Below, in pieces: positions 29,430 through 38,706 of a DNA stretch of 64,000 bases (positions are counted from its first letter, which is position 1; the number at the start of each line of letters is the position of its first letter). Location of the stretch: assembly GCA_963845695.1 (NCBI GenBank), contig CAWJTQ010000002.1, positions 1,426,001 to 1,490,000 of the forward strand, written 5' to 3'. The notes beneath the pieces are model-generated. The model did no database searches. It was given only the letters and a program-made list of their open reading frames with translations, and had not been told where the DNA came from. A program made the translations under genes and the position numbers. This DNA comes from CAWJTV01 sp963845695 (GTDB lineage Bacteria > Planctomycetota > Planctomycetia > Isosphaerales > Isosphaeraceae).

Positions 29430-29467
29430 CAGACCCCTTTCCGGTGCCCAGACCCCTTTCCGGTTCC
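29430..29467. repeat. Two tandem copies of a 19-base unit
   Basis: CAGACCCCTTTCCGGTGCC is followed directly by CAGACCCCTTTCCGGTTCC, differing at one base. No function is apparent. Confidence 0.8.
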
Positions 29468-29503
29468 CAGACCTGAGCGCTCATCCTCGATTCGTTGCGC
29501 CTC

Positions 29504-29649
29504 TTCGTCCCCCCCTTGCGAAGGGGGGGCGACGCCGTCAGGCGTCGGTGGGGGGGTGGTCGGCGTGGCTGGGACCAGGGCGCGGCAACTCCCTCGAACC
29601 CCCCCACCGTCGCTCCGCTCCGGCCCCCCCTTCGCAAGGGGGGGACGAA
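29504..29649. repeat. 146 bp palindromic element with perfect 26 bp terminal inverted repeats
   Basis: The left end (29504-29529) reads TTCGT, seven C, TTGCGAA, seven G. The right end (29624-29649) is its exact reverse complement. Each arm is itself a small palindrome. Inside, a second inverted pair (CGGTGGGGGGGT near 29546 and ACCCCCCCACCG near 29598) and a GACGCC/GGCGTC hairpin (29530-29545) complete a cruciform-like layout. There is no coding capacity, so it resembles a MITE or REP/BIME element. Confidence 0.85.
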
Positions 29650-29730
29650 TTCGGCTCGGTCCGGCGCAACAAAAGCTGGCTCAGTCGGGCGCTCGAGAAC
29701 TTTAGTCAAGGCCAACTTTTCACCGCGCCA

Positions 29731-29783
29731 GGGCGAGGCTCCGTCCGAGCCTGGAAACACGCGGCTCGGACGGAGCCTCGCCC
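29731..29783. repeat. Perfect 20 bp inverted repeat (GAGGCTCCGTCCGA family)
   Basis: The arm GGGCGAGGCTCCGTCCGAGC (29731-29750) and its exact reverse complement (29764-29783) flank a 13-base loop. A related imperfect copy occurs at 55967-56037, so this is a repeat family in this genome. Confidence 0.88.
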
Positions 29784-29871
29784 TCCCGATCCCTACCAAG
29801 TTTTAGGGGCTCTTATCAACCTCGGTTTCGGCGGGGCGCATCATGAATTCCGAGCGACGGGGGGTGAAACC

Positions 29872-30591
29872 TCACGAGGCACCCCCGAGCAGCCGGTCGT
29901 ATTCATCACGCACCACGACGTAGCACTCGCACGCTCGGGCCTCCAGGGCCGCACGGTCCAGGATCGTGATCCGGCCTCGGTGCGAGCGGACCACGCCCAC
30001 CGCCTGTAGCGGGCGCAACGCCTCCGTCACGCTCGCCCGCCGTGCCCCCAACATCAGCGCCAGGTACTCGTGCGTCAGACGCAGGTCGTCCGAACCCACC
30101 CGGTCGCGGGTCATCAGCAGCCAGCGACAGCAGCGTTGCACCAGACGGTGTAGTCCGTTGCACGCCACCGACTGCGACACCTGCGACATGAACGCGACGT
30201 GGTAGCTCGTCAGCAGCTCCTTTAGCGGGCCGTCCCTGGCCGCTTCCACCTGCAACGCCCTGGCCGCAATCCGCAGGCCGCCGTCCTCCACCTGCACGAT
30301 CACCCGGTGCGGCGACCGCTTGACGCCGGTGCCGTAATGACCCACCAGGCCCTCGTTGCCGACGGTCGCCACCTCGATGGCGTTGCCGTCCAGCATCACC
30401 GTCAGGGCCGACAGGACCGCTCCCGTGGGGAAATAGGCGTACTCGATCGGCCCACGGGCCTCGTAGAGGATTTGCCCCAACGCCAGCGTGACCGGCTGGA
30501 GAAAGGGGAGGAGTCGGCGGTATTCGGCTTCCGGCAGCCGGGCCAGGAATCGGTTCCGCGGGCCCGCCGCGGTGTGTCGCCTGTTTGCCAT
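29872..30591 (-). CDS. Crp/Fnr-family transcriptional regulator
   Basis: 239 aa. An N-terminal cyclic-nucleotide-binding-like jelly roll (LQPVTLALGQILYEARGPIE, YAYFPTGAVLSALTVMLDGN) leads through a dimer helix to a winged HTH (LRLTHEYLALMLGARRASVT, EALRPLQAVGVVRSHRGRIT). The canonical cAMP contact motif RGERSA is not present, and no Fnr-type cysteine cluster is seen, so the ligand is unknown. Planctomycetes carry many of this EYAYFP subtype. It is divergent from the receiver-HPr gene across 482 bp, which makes it a candidate regulator of it. Confidence 0.88.
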   Translation of the reverse strand: MANRRHTAAGPRNRFLARLPEAEYRRLLPFLQPVTLALGQILYEARGPIEYAYFPTGAVLSALTVMLDGNAIEVATVGNEGLVGHYGTGVKRSPHRVIVQVEDGGLRIAARALQVEAARDGPLKELLTSYHVAFMSQVSQSVACNGLHRLVQRCCRWLLMTRDRVGSDDLRLTHEYLALMLGARRASVTEALRPLQAVGVVRSHRGRITILDRAALEARACECYVVVRDEYDRLLGGAS

Positions 30592-31073
30592 CGGTCACCA
30601 CCTTGCCGATCCGTCCTCGCGAAAGGACCACCGATGGCAAGGGCCTGACCCCGGAGGGTCACCCGATGTCGAAAGGGCGATGAATTCTCAGGAGGGGAGC
30701 TCTTCTAAGGCCCGCGACCATGGCCGCCACGCGGCGGCCTTCCGGTCCTTTCATGCTGAAGAAACCGGCGGTCGGTATCAATGTCCCATTATAGCGAGAA
30801 AATTTCGCGGCGTCGGTACGGTCGCTAGCGGAACAGGATGCCGAATCGCGGGAAGATGGCGAGGCTGTGGTTCCTTCCCGCAAGATGCAGGAAGCCCTGG
30901 GCCGGCCACGCCGCCGTCACAGCTGCATCGCTCGGGACAGAGACGCTCGATGGCAGCGGGGCCGACGGGCCGTATGGACAATCCGAGGAGGCGGTCGGCC
31001 GGGCCTGGCTCCGTCTCCCGCCCCATCTGCTTTCCCGAGGCCATCGATGCTCTCTCACGGTCACCAGGTTGAT
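30592..31073. other. Divergent control region between the Crp-like gene and the receiver-HPr gene
   Basis: 482 bp without a gene. No clear TGTGA-N6-TCACA Crp palindrome is seen. Several in-frame codons upstream of 31074 remain open but lack coding character. Confidence 0.5.
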
Positions 31074-31763
31074 ATGGCCAAGATCCTCGTCGTCAACGAC
31101 TACCCCGATACCGCAGAGGCCATGGCACTCTTGCTCCGATGCCTCGGTCACCACGTCCAGATCGCCCGCGACGGACCCCAGGCCCTCGAGCTCGCTCGTC
31201 GCCAGCCACCCGACGTCGTGCTGCTCGATCTCGGCCTGCCCGGCCTCGACGGCTATCAGGTCGCCTCCACGCTCCGCCGGGAACTGCACAAACCGCTCGT
31301 CATCATCGCCGTCACCGGCTATGGCCGAGAGGAGGACCGCCGCCGGGCACTGGCCGCCGGGTGCGACTACCATCTCCTCAAGCCCATCGCCCCTGGCATC
31401 CTGAGCACGCTGCTGGCCGCGTCGAACACCAGGCCGGCTTCCCCCGGACACACCGGGTCGCAAACCGAGGTGACAAACGGCGAGCGAGGTCCCAGGCTCA
31501 AGCGACAGGTCGAGGTCATCAACGCCCTCGGCCTGCATCTGCGGGCCGCCGACCGATTCGTGCGACTGGCCCAGCAATTCCGGGCCGAAATCCGCGTCGC
31601 CTGCGACGGCCGCTCCGCAAGCGGCTGGAGCATCCTCGACCTGGCGACGCTCGCCGCCGCGTGCGGCTCCCGGCTGGCACTGGAGGCCGACGGTCCCGAC
31701 GCCGAGCAAGCCCTGGACGCCTTGACCGACCTCATCGGGCGTCGCTTCGACGAAGAAGAATAG
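31074..31763 (+). CDS. Response-regulator receiver domain fused to a PTS HPr-like domain
   Basis: 229 aa from ATG 31074 (alternative ATG 31047 adds nine residues). Residues 3-115 form a receiver: acidic site Asn8-Asp9, phospho-acceptor Asp52 (VVLLDLGLPGLDG), Thr81 and Lys103. After a Gly/Ser/Thr-rich linker (118-142), residues 143-229 match HPr: VEVINALGLHLRAADRFVRL carries the phosphorylatable His155, GWSILDLATLAAACGS carries Ser186 at the HPr-kinase site position, and DAEQALDALTDLIGRRF is the final helix. HPr normally relays phosphate from enzyme I to sugar permeases. The fusion could link a histidine-kinase signal to PTS-type phosphate flow. One continuous frame makes a sequencing artefact unlikely. 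No enzyme I or EII gene is in the window. Confidence 0.88.
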   Translation: MAKILVVNDYPDTAEAMALLLRCLGHHVQIARDGPQALELARRQPPDVVLLDLGLPGLDGYQVASTLRRELHKPLVIIAVTGYGREEDRRRALAAGCDYHLLKPIAPGILSTLLAASNTRPASPGHTGSQTEVTNGERGPRLKRQVEVINALGLHLRAADRFVRLAQQFRAEIRVACDGRSASGWSILDLATLAAACGSRLALEADGPDAEQALDALTDLIGRRFDEEE

Positions 31764-31896
31764 CTGGCCTGCTCCTCATCTCTTGGTCCAGTGATCATCG
31801 GAGTGACCTGTTCGTTGATTCAGTAGACGAGGGATTGGGCAGGTCATCATCGACAGGCACATACCACCCACGAAGCGGATCAGTTCAACGGGAGTT

Positions 31897-32640
31897 GTGG
31901 TCCCCCAGGAGAAGCGGCGGTGGGAGGAGGCCTTGCAGAAAATCCGGCGGCTGGAGGAGAAGCATGCCCGCTTCCGGAGGACACAGCCGACAGCGCTCAC
32001 CCCCCACGAGGTGGACCAGATCCGTGAGCTGACCGGTGATCTGCCGGCGCTGTGGGCTGCCCCGACGACCACACCGACGAACCAGCAACGGATCATCCGG
32101 TCTCTGGTCGAACGGGTGGAGGCGACCGTCGAAGGGACGACCGATCAAGTCCGCATGAGCATCACCTGGGCGCGTGCGCAGCGGACCTTCCATACCGTCA
32201 CCCGGCCGGTGCTGCGTTACGAGCAAACCAGCGGCTTCTCGCGTCTGATGGCTCGCATCCGGGTCCTCCGCGCGGAGGGCCCGACGTTCGCCGCCATCGC
32301 CGAGCGGCTCAACGCCGAGGGATTCCGCCCACCCAAGGGCGCCGGGCATTTCCACAAGGACATCGTGAGCCTGATCGTGCGGCGGCGAACGCCCGGCTAT
32401 CAACCGCCGCCGAAGTCCGATCGGTCCGCACTCGGCCCGAATGAATGGTTCGTGGTCGATCTGGCCCGAGAGGTGGCTGCGGACCCCGTGCGCCTGCTGG
32501 GCCGATCCGGAGGAGCTCGACCGTCTCCGCCGGCTGGCGCAGCGCCCAGGGGCTGGTGGGAGCCGGCCCCATCGGCTCAGTTGACCACGCCGAAGCGGCC
32601 ACCTGCTCCATACCGCAGGACGTAGGCAGGAGACCGGCGG
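31897..32640 (+). pseudogene. Remnant of a large serine recombinase (C-terminal part)
   Basis: The frame from GTG 31897 gives KRRWEEALQKIRRLEEKHAR, APTTTPTNQQRIIRSLVERV, HTVTRPVLRYEQTSGFSRLM and IAERLNAEGFRPPKGAGHFH, matching the coiled-coil and C-terminal region of large serine recombinases of transposon type. The N-terminal resolvase catalytic domain (with the Ser nucleophile) and the zinc ribbon are absent; upstream sequence is unrelated. After GPNEWFVVDLARE an internal deletion plus frameshift leads into another frame (WADPEELDRLRRL). It cannot be active. No terminal repeats or target duplication are visible. Confidence 0.75.
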
Positions 32641-32774
32641 AGTGGGTCGCGATTGCGGATCGAGGTGAGCCTGGCCCGCAGGTCCGGCGAAGTCTGCGAG
32701 GGCTACGAGAGTCGGTCCCAGCCACCGGGGATGGTGGCCGTTGTTTCCGTTTCCCGATTCTCTGACAATTGTAG

Positions 32775-32802
32775 TTGAAAGAGCGCCGGATTGTGCTAGG
32801 AT
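32775..32802 (+). promoter_or_regulatory. Candidate sigma-70 promoter
   Basis: TTGAAA at 32775-32780 and TAGGAT at 32797-32802, spaced by 16 bases, about 50 bp before the ATG of the small membrane protein at 32853. Confidence 0.35.
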
Positions 32803-32852
32803 GGCGTGGAAGTCAAGTTGCGAAACTTGCTTCGACTGGAGACGTCCCTCTC

Positions 32853-33293
32853 ATGCTCATCCAACACGAGAGTCCCGCTCCCGCGCCCGCGGCGGTGAGT
32901 GGCACGTCGCAGAAGCTGCTTCAGTTGCTGCGCAAGAGGCTCCGCCAGCTCGCGCGGGTCACGCTCGTCCTGGCGATCGGCCTTGCGGTCGCCGCTTCGG
33001 CTTTCGCAATCTGGTGGTTGAACCGTCTCAACGGGCTCCCCGACATCGGCGACCCGTTCGATGTCGCGGCGTTCCGCGCTTTCCGCATCCCCGACGATCG
33101 GAATGCGTTCGCATTCCTTCGGCGAGCGATCGAAAAGGTCACTCCCAGGCGGTGGGGTGTGGGGCCAGAACCGGACGATCCGAAGTTCTCCTGGTCGATC
33201 GCCAACGAAGCCCTGGTCGGGACCTATCTCAAGAGCTTGCCCGACGACCGATCGCCCGATGTCAACGATGGAACGGCGCCGCAGGTCGAGTAG
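32853..33293 (+). CDS. Planctomycete conserved hypothetical membrane protein, probably truncated
   Basis: 146 aa from ATG 32853. A basic N-terminus (LLQLLRKRLRQLARV) precedes one transmembrane helix (LVLAIGLAVAASAFAIWWL), then a conserved-looking motif (NGLPDIGDPFDVAAFRAFRI, PDDRNAFAFLRRAIEK). This N-terminal pattern is familiar to me from longer planctomycete proteins, so the short length suggests loss of the 3' part. Just after the stop another frame reads AELVPDALEPNLWNWWTRLE, consistent with a decayed or frameshifted continuation to about 33390. Function unknown. Confidence 0.6.
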   Translation: MLIQHESPAPAPAAVSGTSQKLLQLLRKRLRQLARVTLVLAIGLAVAASAFAIWWLNRLNGLPDIGDPFDVAAFRAFRIPDDRNAFAFLRRAIEKVTPRRWGVGPEPDDPKFSWSIANEALVGTYLKSLPDDRSPDVNDGTAPQVE

Positions 33294-33502
33294 CGGATTC
33301 GGACGTCTCCGCCCAGCCGCCGCCGAACTGGTCCCCGATGCCCTCGAACCGAATCTGTGGAACTGGTGGACCCGACTCGAGACTTACTCCTAGTATCAAT
33401 CTATGACGGTTTCTGAGCCGTGACGTCGTGATACACGAATGGCTGGGGAGAATCCGAAGCTTGATGGCGGACGCCCCGGCTCCTTTCAAGGGAGAGCTCT
33501 TC

Positions 33503-34360
33503 ATGCCACATCAACATGTCCTGGTCCTGCTTCTCGTGACTGGGGCCGGCTGCCTGCGCGGGCTCGAGGCCAGGGCGGAGGAGCCGCCGGCCTATGAGGT
33601 GTATGCGGTCCGTTATGCCAAGCTGGTCAACTTCCCGGTTCGCGCCCTGGTCCAGGGGGCCGAGCCGGGACGGAAGCTCGACATTGCCATGACCGTCTGG
33701 GTGCTGAGAGGCCCCGACGGCAGGACGGTCCTGGTCGATGCGGGGTTCTATCGGCCCCAGTACTTAAGAAGGGGGGGAAGCGTCGCCGATTATACCCGGC
33801 CGGACCGGGCACTCGGACGGCTCGGGATCAAGCCGGAGGAGGTCACCGATGTCGTCGTCACGCACATGCACTGGGACCATGCCGACGGTGTCGATCTGTT
33901 CCCGAAGGCGCGGGTCTGGATCCAGAAGGACGAGTACAACTACTACACCCGCGAGGCCAGGACGCCGGGCGGTCGTGACGACAATAAAGCCGAAGATGAA
34001 GTCTCCGCGATGGTGAAGCTCAACGCCCAGGGACGCGTTCGCCTCGTGGACGGCGACGCGCGGGAGATCCTGCCGGGAGTGACCGTCTATACCGGAGGGC
34101 GGCACACGTTCGCGTCGCAGTACGTGGGAGTGAACACGAAGGCCGGCCGCGTGGTGATCGCGTCGGACAACCTCTACCTGTACGAGAACCTCGACAAGCA
34201 CGTCCCGATCGCCCAGACCTTCGACGCGAAGGCGAACCTGGCGGCGCAGGACCGGATGAAGCAGCTTGCGGCGAGCCCGCGGCTGATCGTGCCGGGCCAC
34301 GACCCGGAGGTGTTCGTCCGGTTCCCGAAGCCGGGCAATGGCGTGGCGCGGGTGGAGTGA
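33503..34360 (+). CDS. Secreted metallo-beta-lactamase-fold hydrolase, N-acyl-homoserine-lactonase-like
   Basis: 285 aa from ATG 33503 with GGGAGAG upstream. The signal peptide is HVLVLLLVTGAGCLRGLEA. The zinc motif HxHxDH is intact in VVTHMHWDHADGVDLFPKA, followed by the later histidine (GGRHTFASQYVGVN) and an Asp/His near the end (SDNLYLYENLDKH, LIVPGHDPEVF). The arrangement resembles AHL lactonases of the AttM/AiiA group, which open lactone rings, but the family contains many other hydrolases. Nothing adjacent points to quorum sensing, so the substrate is open. Confidence 0.82.
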   Translation: MPHQHVLVLLLVTGAGCLRGLEARAEEPPAYEVYAVRYAKLVNFPVRALVQGAEPGRKLDIAMTVWVLRGPDGRTVLVDAGFYRPQYLRRGGSVADYTRPDRALGRLGIKPEEVTDVVVTHMHWDHADGVDLFPKARVWIQKDEYNYYTREARTPGGRDDNKAEDEVSAMVKLNAQGRVRLVDGDAREILPGVTVYTGGRHTFASQYVGVNTKAGRVVIASDNLYLYENLDKHVPIAQTFDAKANLAAQDRMKQLAASPRLIVPGHDPEVFVRFPKPGNGVARVE

Positions 34361-34806
34361 GGCTCTGCTCCACATGCGGCGGGGGAGCCTGGATGAGCGT
34401 AAGGACTTGATCAGAGGGATGCGTTTCTATCAGCAACCGCAACGGCTCGCAGAATGGGCGGCCGATCCCAGGACCACGATCCCCCAGCTTCATGCTCAGT
34501 TTGCAGCCATTCGCCCGGCTCACAACTCTTGCAGAAGGGTCTGTTGGGCGGGATGGCTAACTGTCAGGCCCCGCACTTCATCTGAGCGGATCGTGAACGG
34601 TCCTCGTACGAGCGGTGGCTGCGCGGGGACTGGGCGGGTCATGTCCGCCGGGTGTGGGCAGGCTTGCGGGCGGGCTGCGCCCGCAAGCGGCCGCCGCGGA
34701 GTGGCTCCGATGACAACCCGAGGACGGTCGGGGCCGATGCGTCGGGGATGGGGAGAACCATGCGTATGGGATGGACGACCCAGGTGACTCGCCGTTGCAA
34801 TCTCAG
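34361..34806. other. Convergent spacer between lactonase-like gene and FG-GAP gene
   Basis: About 445 bp, mostly featureless. It contains the strong hairpin listed at 34662-34688. Confidence 0.5.
34662..34688. terminator. Strong GC hairpin between convergent genes
   Basis: An 11 bp perfect stem (GCTTGCGGGCG with CGCCCGCAAGC) around a 5-base loop. No T tract follows on either strand, so it is a terminator-like structure at best. Confidence 0.35.
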
Positions 34807-37800
34807 TCACTCCCCTTCCCCGGCCGGGCGCGTCTGGTATTCCCGAAGGTACGACTCGTAAGCAGGGTCGCTGGGCCGCTTGATTTCGCGTCCGAACGGG
34901 AAAGCCGGCATCCCGCCATGGGAGCGGGCCGACCGTATCGCTTGTGGCCGTGAACGGGTCGGCGTCCTTGCAGTAGCCGTACGAGCGAAGGACGTAACTG
35001 CGGGTCCAGCCTTCGGGTAAGGGCGGCAGACTCGCCGCATCGAACTCGAGCCGCACCTCGTCGCCTGGCCCGATGAGGCAAAGCCGATCGTCATCGTTCT
35101 GGAGTAGCCCCGCCACGTCGCCGTAACGGGTCAGCTTTCCGGAGAACCGCGCCAGCGGGGCCGGATCGACGTAGTCGTAATCGTACAGCAAGGGCTGACG
35201 ACCGTCGGGAGAGACCTCGCGAGTGTAGCCGCGATAGCCCAACGCGGCGCGGGCCACGGGGAGCGTCGCGACGCGGAGCGACGATTCCGCCGCGCAATCG
35301 CGCACCGCGACGAATGCCTGGTCGAAGTAACACTCCATGTTGGTCTTGATCCGCAGAACGCACCGCGGGCCACCGAGCTTGCCGGTCAGGTCGAGGGTCG
35401 TGAGCCGGGGCAGCCCGGCCGGATATCCCGCGTGGGCCTTGATGACTTCCCAGGTCCCATCCTCTCGCCGACGCTCGATGACCGGAGGCTTCAGTGCAAC
35501 GCCGGCCGTCGCCGCGGCGTAGTTCGTCTGGGAATAAGGGTACTCGACCCAACCGGCCAGGCAGAGCACGAGCCGGTCTTCGGGTGAGAACCGGCTGAGC
35601 CGACCACCGAAATCGAGGACGATCCCGTGTTCCTCGGCGTAGCCGATCCAGCCCGCCCGCTTGCGGAATTGGTCGGCGGTCAGGCGATCCCAGTGGCGGA
35701 GAGTCTCGGTCATGTCTCGGCCTTCGAGGTCATGGGCTTGGACTGGCTCGACCTGACTTCGCCAGGCCAGCAGTTCACCAGTCGGCCGCGGACCTTCCGG
35801 TGCGAATCGTTCGTCAGGTGTGGACGAGACCCCGGGCGGCCGGTCAACCACTTCGAGCCGGACGTGGTCGAGGTAAGCGATCTCATCCATGGGCTCGGTG
35901 ATCGACAATCGGAAAACGCCATCAATCGGACGGAGCTGATCGCCGCGGATCCCGACGGCCTCGTCGCGGTCGGGCTGGCTGTAGACTCCCGGTGCAACCA
36001 GGTAGCCGAGGCCCCCACCCCCGAGGAAGTCACCGATGCAGACGAAACGTCGACCGTTCCACGTGAAAAGTACCGGGCAACTGCCGGTCTTGCGGTTGTT
36101 CTCCATCATGTCGAGTTCTTGATTGGCTCTGATGTTGAGCTCGCACTGAAAGACGCCATCGGGCCAGTGGAGGTGCAAGAGGTCGGCTTTCTCGCGCTGG
36201 CCCAGGCCCATCACGATCGGAGCGATCGACTGGCCGAGGCTCGAGTCCGGAGTGGTGTAATCGTAGGATACGTAGATCCCCTGCCCCTCCAGAACCAGAC
36301 GAGTCCCGATCGCGTGGGAGTTCGTCCGCATCAGCTCCGGCTTGACTCGCCAGTGTCCACCGAGCCGGAGCGCCAGCCAGTGCTGGCCGTTTCCCTTGTT
36401 GGCCGCCAGCGCGGGCGGCTGGCCCGCCGGGACGACCAGGATGTCTGGGAGCGGGTCTCCGATCAAATCGACGGCCGACAGGCTGTCTACTTCCGGTGTA
36501 TCGAGCTGAAGCGGCAACGTGTGAACAACATGCTTCCGCCCTTCATTCCGCCCCCAGGAAGGAAACTCCAGGGAGACGGATTTGGCTGAAACCTTCGGAA
36601 GGCCGACCAGGTCCGGCCGGCCATCAAGGTCTAGGTCAATGGCCTGGGCTGTGCGCCATCTCGTCGGTGGAATCGGCCAGTTTTCGAAGGCGATCTTCGT
36701 CGCCTCGACGGTGCTCCGCTCGGTGATGTTTCGCCAGGCGAGCATCCCCCCTCCGCGCTCGGGGAAACAAGATCGGTGCGGCCGTCGGCATCGAAGTCGG
36801 TGACGAGGAGGCTCGAGGAGGTAGTCGTGGACGGCAGGCCGCTGATCTCGGCTCCATGGAATTGCCCAAGGCGATCATTAAGGATCGCCACCATCGACGT
36901 GCCGTCGGCGGCCAGGACCACGTCGAGATCGCGGTCGTTATCGAGGTCGAGGATCGCGATTCCCGTGTGCGCGGATGGGCCGCCCAGGAGAGATTCGGCG
37001 CCTGTCCACGGCGTCAAGGCGATCGAGAGTCCGCTCTTTGCCTTGACGTTCTCCCAGGCGACGGCGAGCGGTGCCCATGCCGGCTCTGGGCTGCCGGCGA
37101 TCAGCTCGGGCTTGCCGTCGTTGCGATAGACGGCATTGACCACCCCAGGCGGCGGACTGCCAGAACCGAAGGCTTTCGTCGCGTCCTCGGCCGCGCAGTA
37201 GTTCAGGACGTAAAGGTCCAGGTCGCCGTCCTGGTCCAGGTCGAACCCATCGGGCTGTGAGAGACAGCGCAGGCTCCCCGAGAGGCTTCAACGAGCTCGA
37301 GATGTCCTCGAAGGTCTTCCCATCCCGGTTCTTCAGCAGTCGATTGTCGCCGATACCCGTGAGGAAGAGATCGATTCGCCGATCGGCATCGAAGTCCGCC
37401 GCCGCCACGCCCACGCTGGCGCGCTTCTTCGACAGACCGAACGCCGCCGACGCATCCTCGAAGTGGCCGTCGCCCTTATTCACGAGCAGGATGTCGCGAA
37501 TCCCCTCGCGTCCGATGACCGCCGAAGTCAGATAGAGGTCGAGTCTGCCGTCGCCGTTGGCATCGAAGGCGGCAACGGCCGCTCCAAATCGCTGGCGAAC
37601 CCGCCCGATCACCGCCGACGAACCCGTGAAGTCGGATGGTTTGACCCACTGCTCTCCTGCCGCCAACTTGACTTGCAATGGTCTTCCCGGCTCGAACGCG
37701 GGAGGGGCAGGCGCGGATTGGGCCAGGCCCTCCGATCTCGGGAACGGATTGACCACACTTGCGTACTTGCCCATCTCCCCGTAGACCTTCCCAGCCAGCG

Positions 37801-38605
37801 TCCCTGGACCGGGCGAAGGCTCGGGTCGGTCAGGGTCCATCTTCTTCCATCGACCGAGCAACTCCTTGGTGTGTGTCCGATCCTTTGTGAACCGGGAGGC
37901 CATCGCCATTTTGTAGATCGCCGGCGTCAGGTAGGGGTCACGATCGAGAGCCTTCGCGAACAGGCTCATCTGTTCCTTGGCCTGATCGGGACCGGCCGGA
38001 TTCGCAGGATTCGCCGGATCGGTCATGGTGCTCGCCAGCCAGTACCAGCCGGCTGCATCGCTGGGATCGATCTCGGTCACCCGCTGGAAATGGCGGTAGG
38101 CTTCGGCCAGATTCCCTTGCTGTTCGAGGATGATTCCGCGACAGAAATGGGCGTAGGGGTTGTCCGGATCGCGAGCCAGGACCCCGGAGAGGATCTTGAG
38201 AGACTCGTCGAAGTTGCTCGAAGCGGGGTCGGCCCCCTGCTTCTTCGCGGCTTCCGCTTTGACTCCCGTATCATTCAAGAGCGCGATCGCCAGGTTGATC
38301 GCGCCGGGATCCAGCCCGGGCGCACGCGATCGGACTTCGCGAAAAGCCTCGATGGCCTGGGCGTACTTGTACTGCTCCATGTAACCCAGGCCCTCGAAGT
38401 GCCGGGTCATGACCGTAGCGAGCTCGCTGGATGGAATTTCATCCTTGAGCGGCTCCGACGCGGCTTCCGGGACAACAGCGTTCGTGACGGCTGGTCCCTT
38501 GAGCGAGTTTTCAGGCTCGGGCTGCGACTGACAAGCGGCGACCGCCACCAGCCCAATCGCCGTGATGAAGACGAGGGCGGTGCGCCCGAAGATTCGCGGA
38601 GGCAT
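34807..38605 (-). CDS. TPR plus FG-GAP/VCBS and ASPIC-like lipoprotein, several frameshifts
   Basis: A single gene of about 1265 codons. It starts at ATG 38605 with GAGGAG 8 bases upstream and a lipoprotein signal (FITAIGLVAVAAC). Residues about 65-260 hold TPRs (YAHFCRGIILEQQGNLAEAY). FG-GAP calcium-type repeats follow (AFDANGDGRLDLYLTSAVIG, ADFDADRRIDLFLTGIGDNR, ILDLDNDRDLDVVLAADG), then an ASPIC/UnbV-like part (GTRLVLEGQGIYVSYDY, LLHLHWPDGVFQCELN). Frame changes near 37235, in the GGGGGG run near 36755 and near 34925 split it; with repairs it ends PAYESYLREYQTRPAGEGE at 34807. Probably a surface-exposed scaffold; no enzymatic role can be assigned. Confidence 0.8.
36055..36070. promoter_or_regulatory. 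Weak parS-like site (intragenic)
   Basis: CGTTCCACGTGAAAAG differs by one base from the site at 46890. It lies inside the FG-GAP gene, so chance is possible. Confidence 0.35.
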
Positions 38606-38706
38606 CGTCACACTCCTCAGAGATGATGGATCGAAACCAGATGAGAACGAATCAGTCGAGCTCGGCCGCTCGCAACGGCATGAGGTACAGCAGCCCTTGG
38701 CGATCG

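Larger units (their letters stand above)
28889..29871. other. Gene-free block rich in inverted and tandem repeats
   Basis: Nearly 1 kb without genes, holding three different inverted repeats (29163-29221, 29504-29649, 29731-29783) and a short tandem repeat (29430-29467), listed separately. Long homopolymer runs of C and G make it error-prone. Frames that look open here are by-products of the repeats. Confidence 0.7.

Noticed and set aside
29872..30640. 244-codon alternative frame over the Crp-like gene
   Set aside because: Gly/Pro/Arg-rich antiphase frame; the Crp frame has the jelly roll and winged HTH.
34338..34787. 149-codon frame after the lactonase-like gene
   Set aside because: It overlaps the gene end, runs through a strong hairpin and lacks domain features.
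35627..36589. 320-codon plus-strand frame
   Set aside because: It is the antisense of the FG-GAP/ASPIC gene, whose own frame carries clear repeats.
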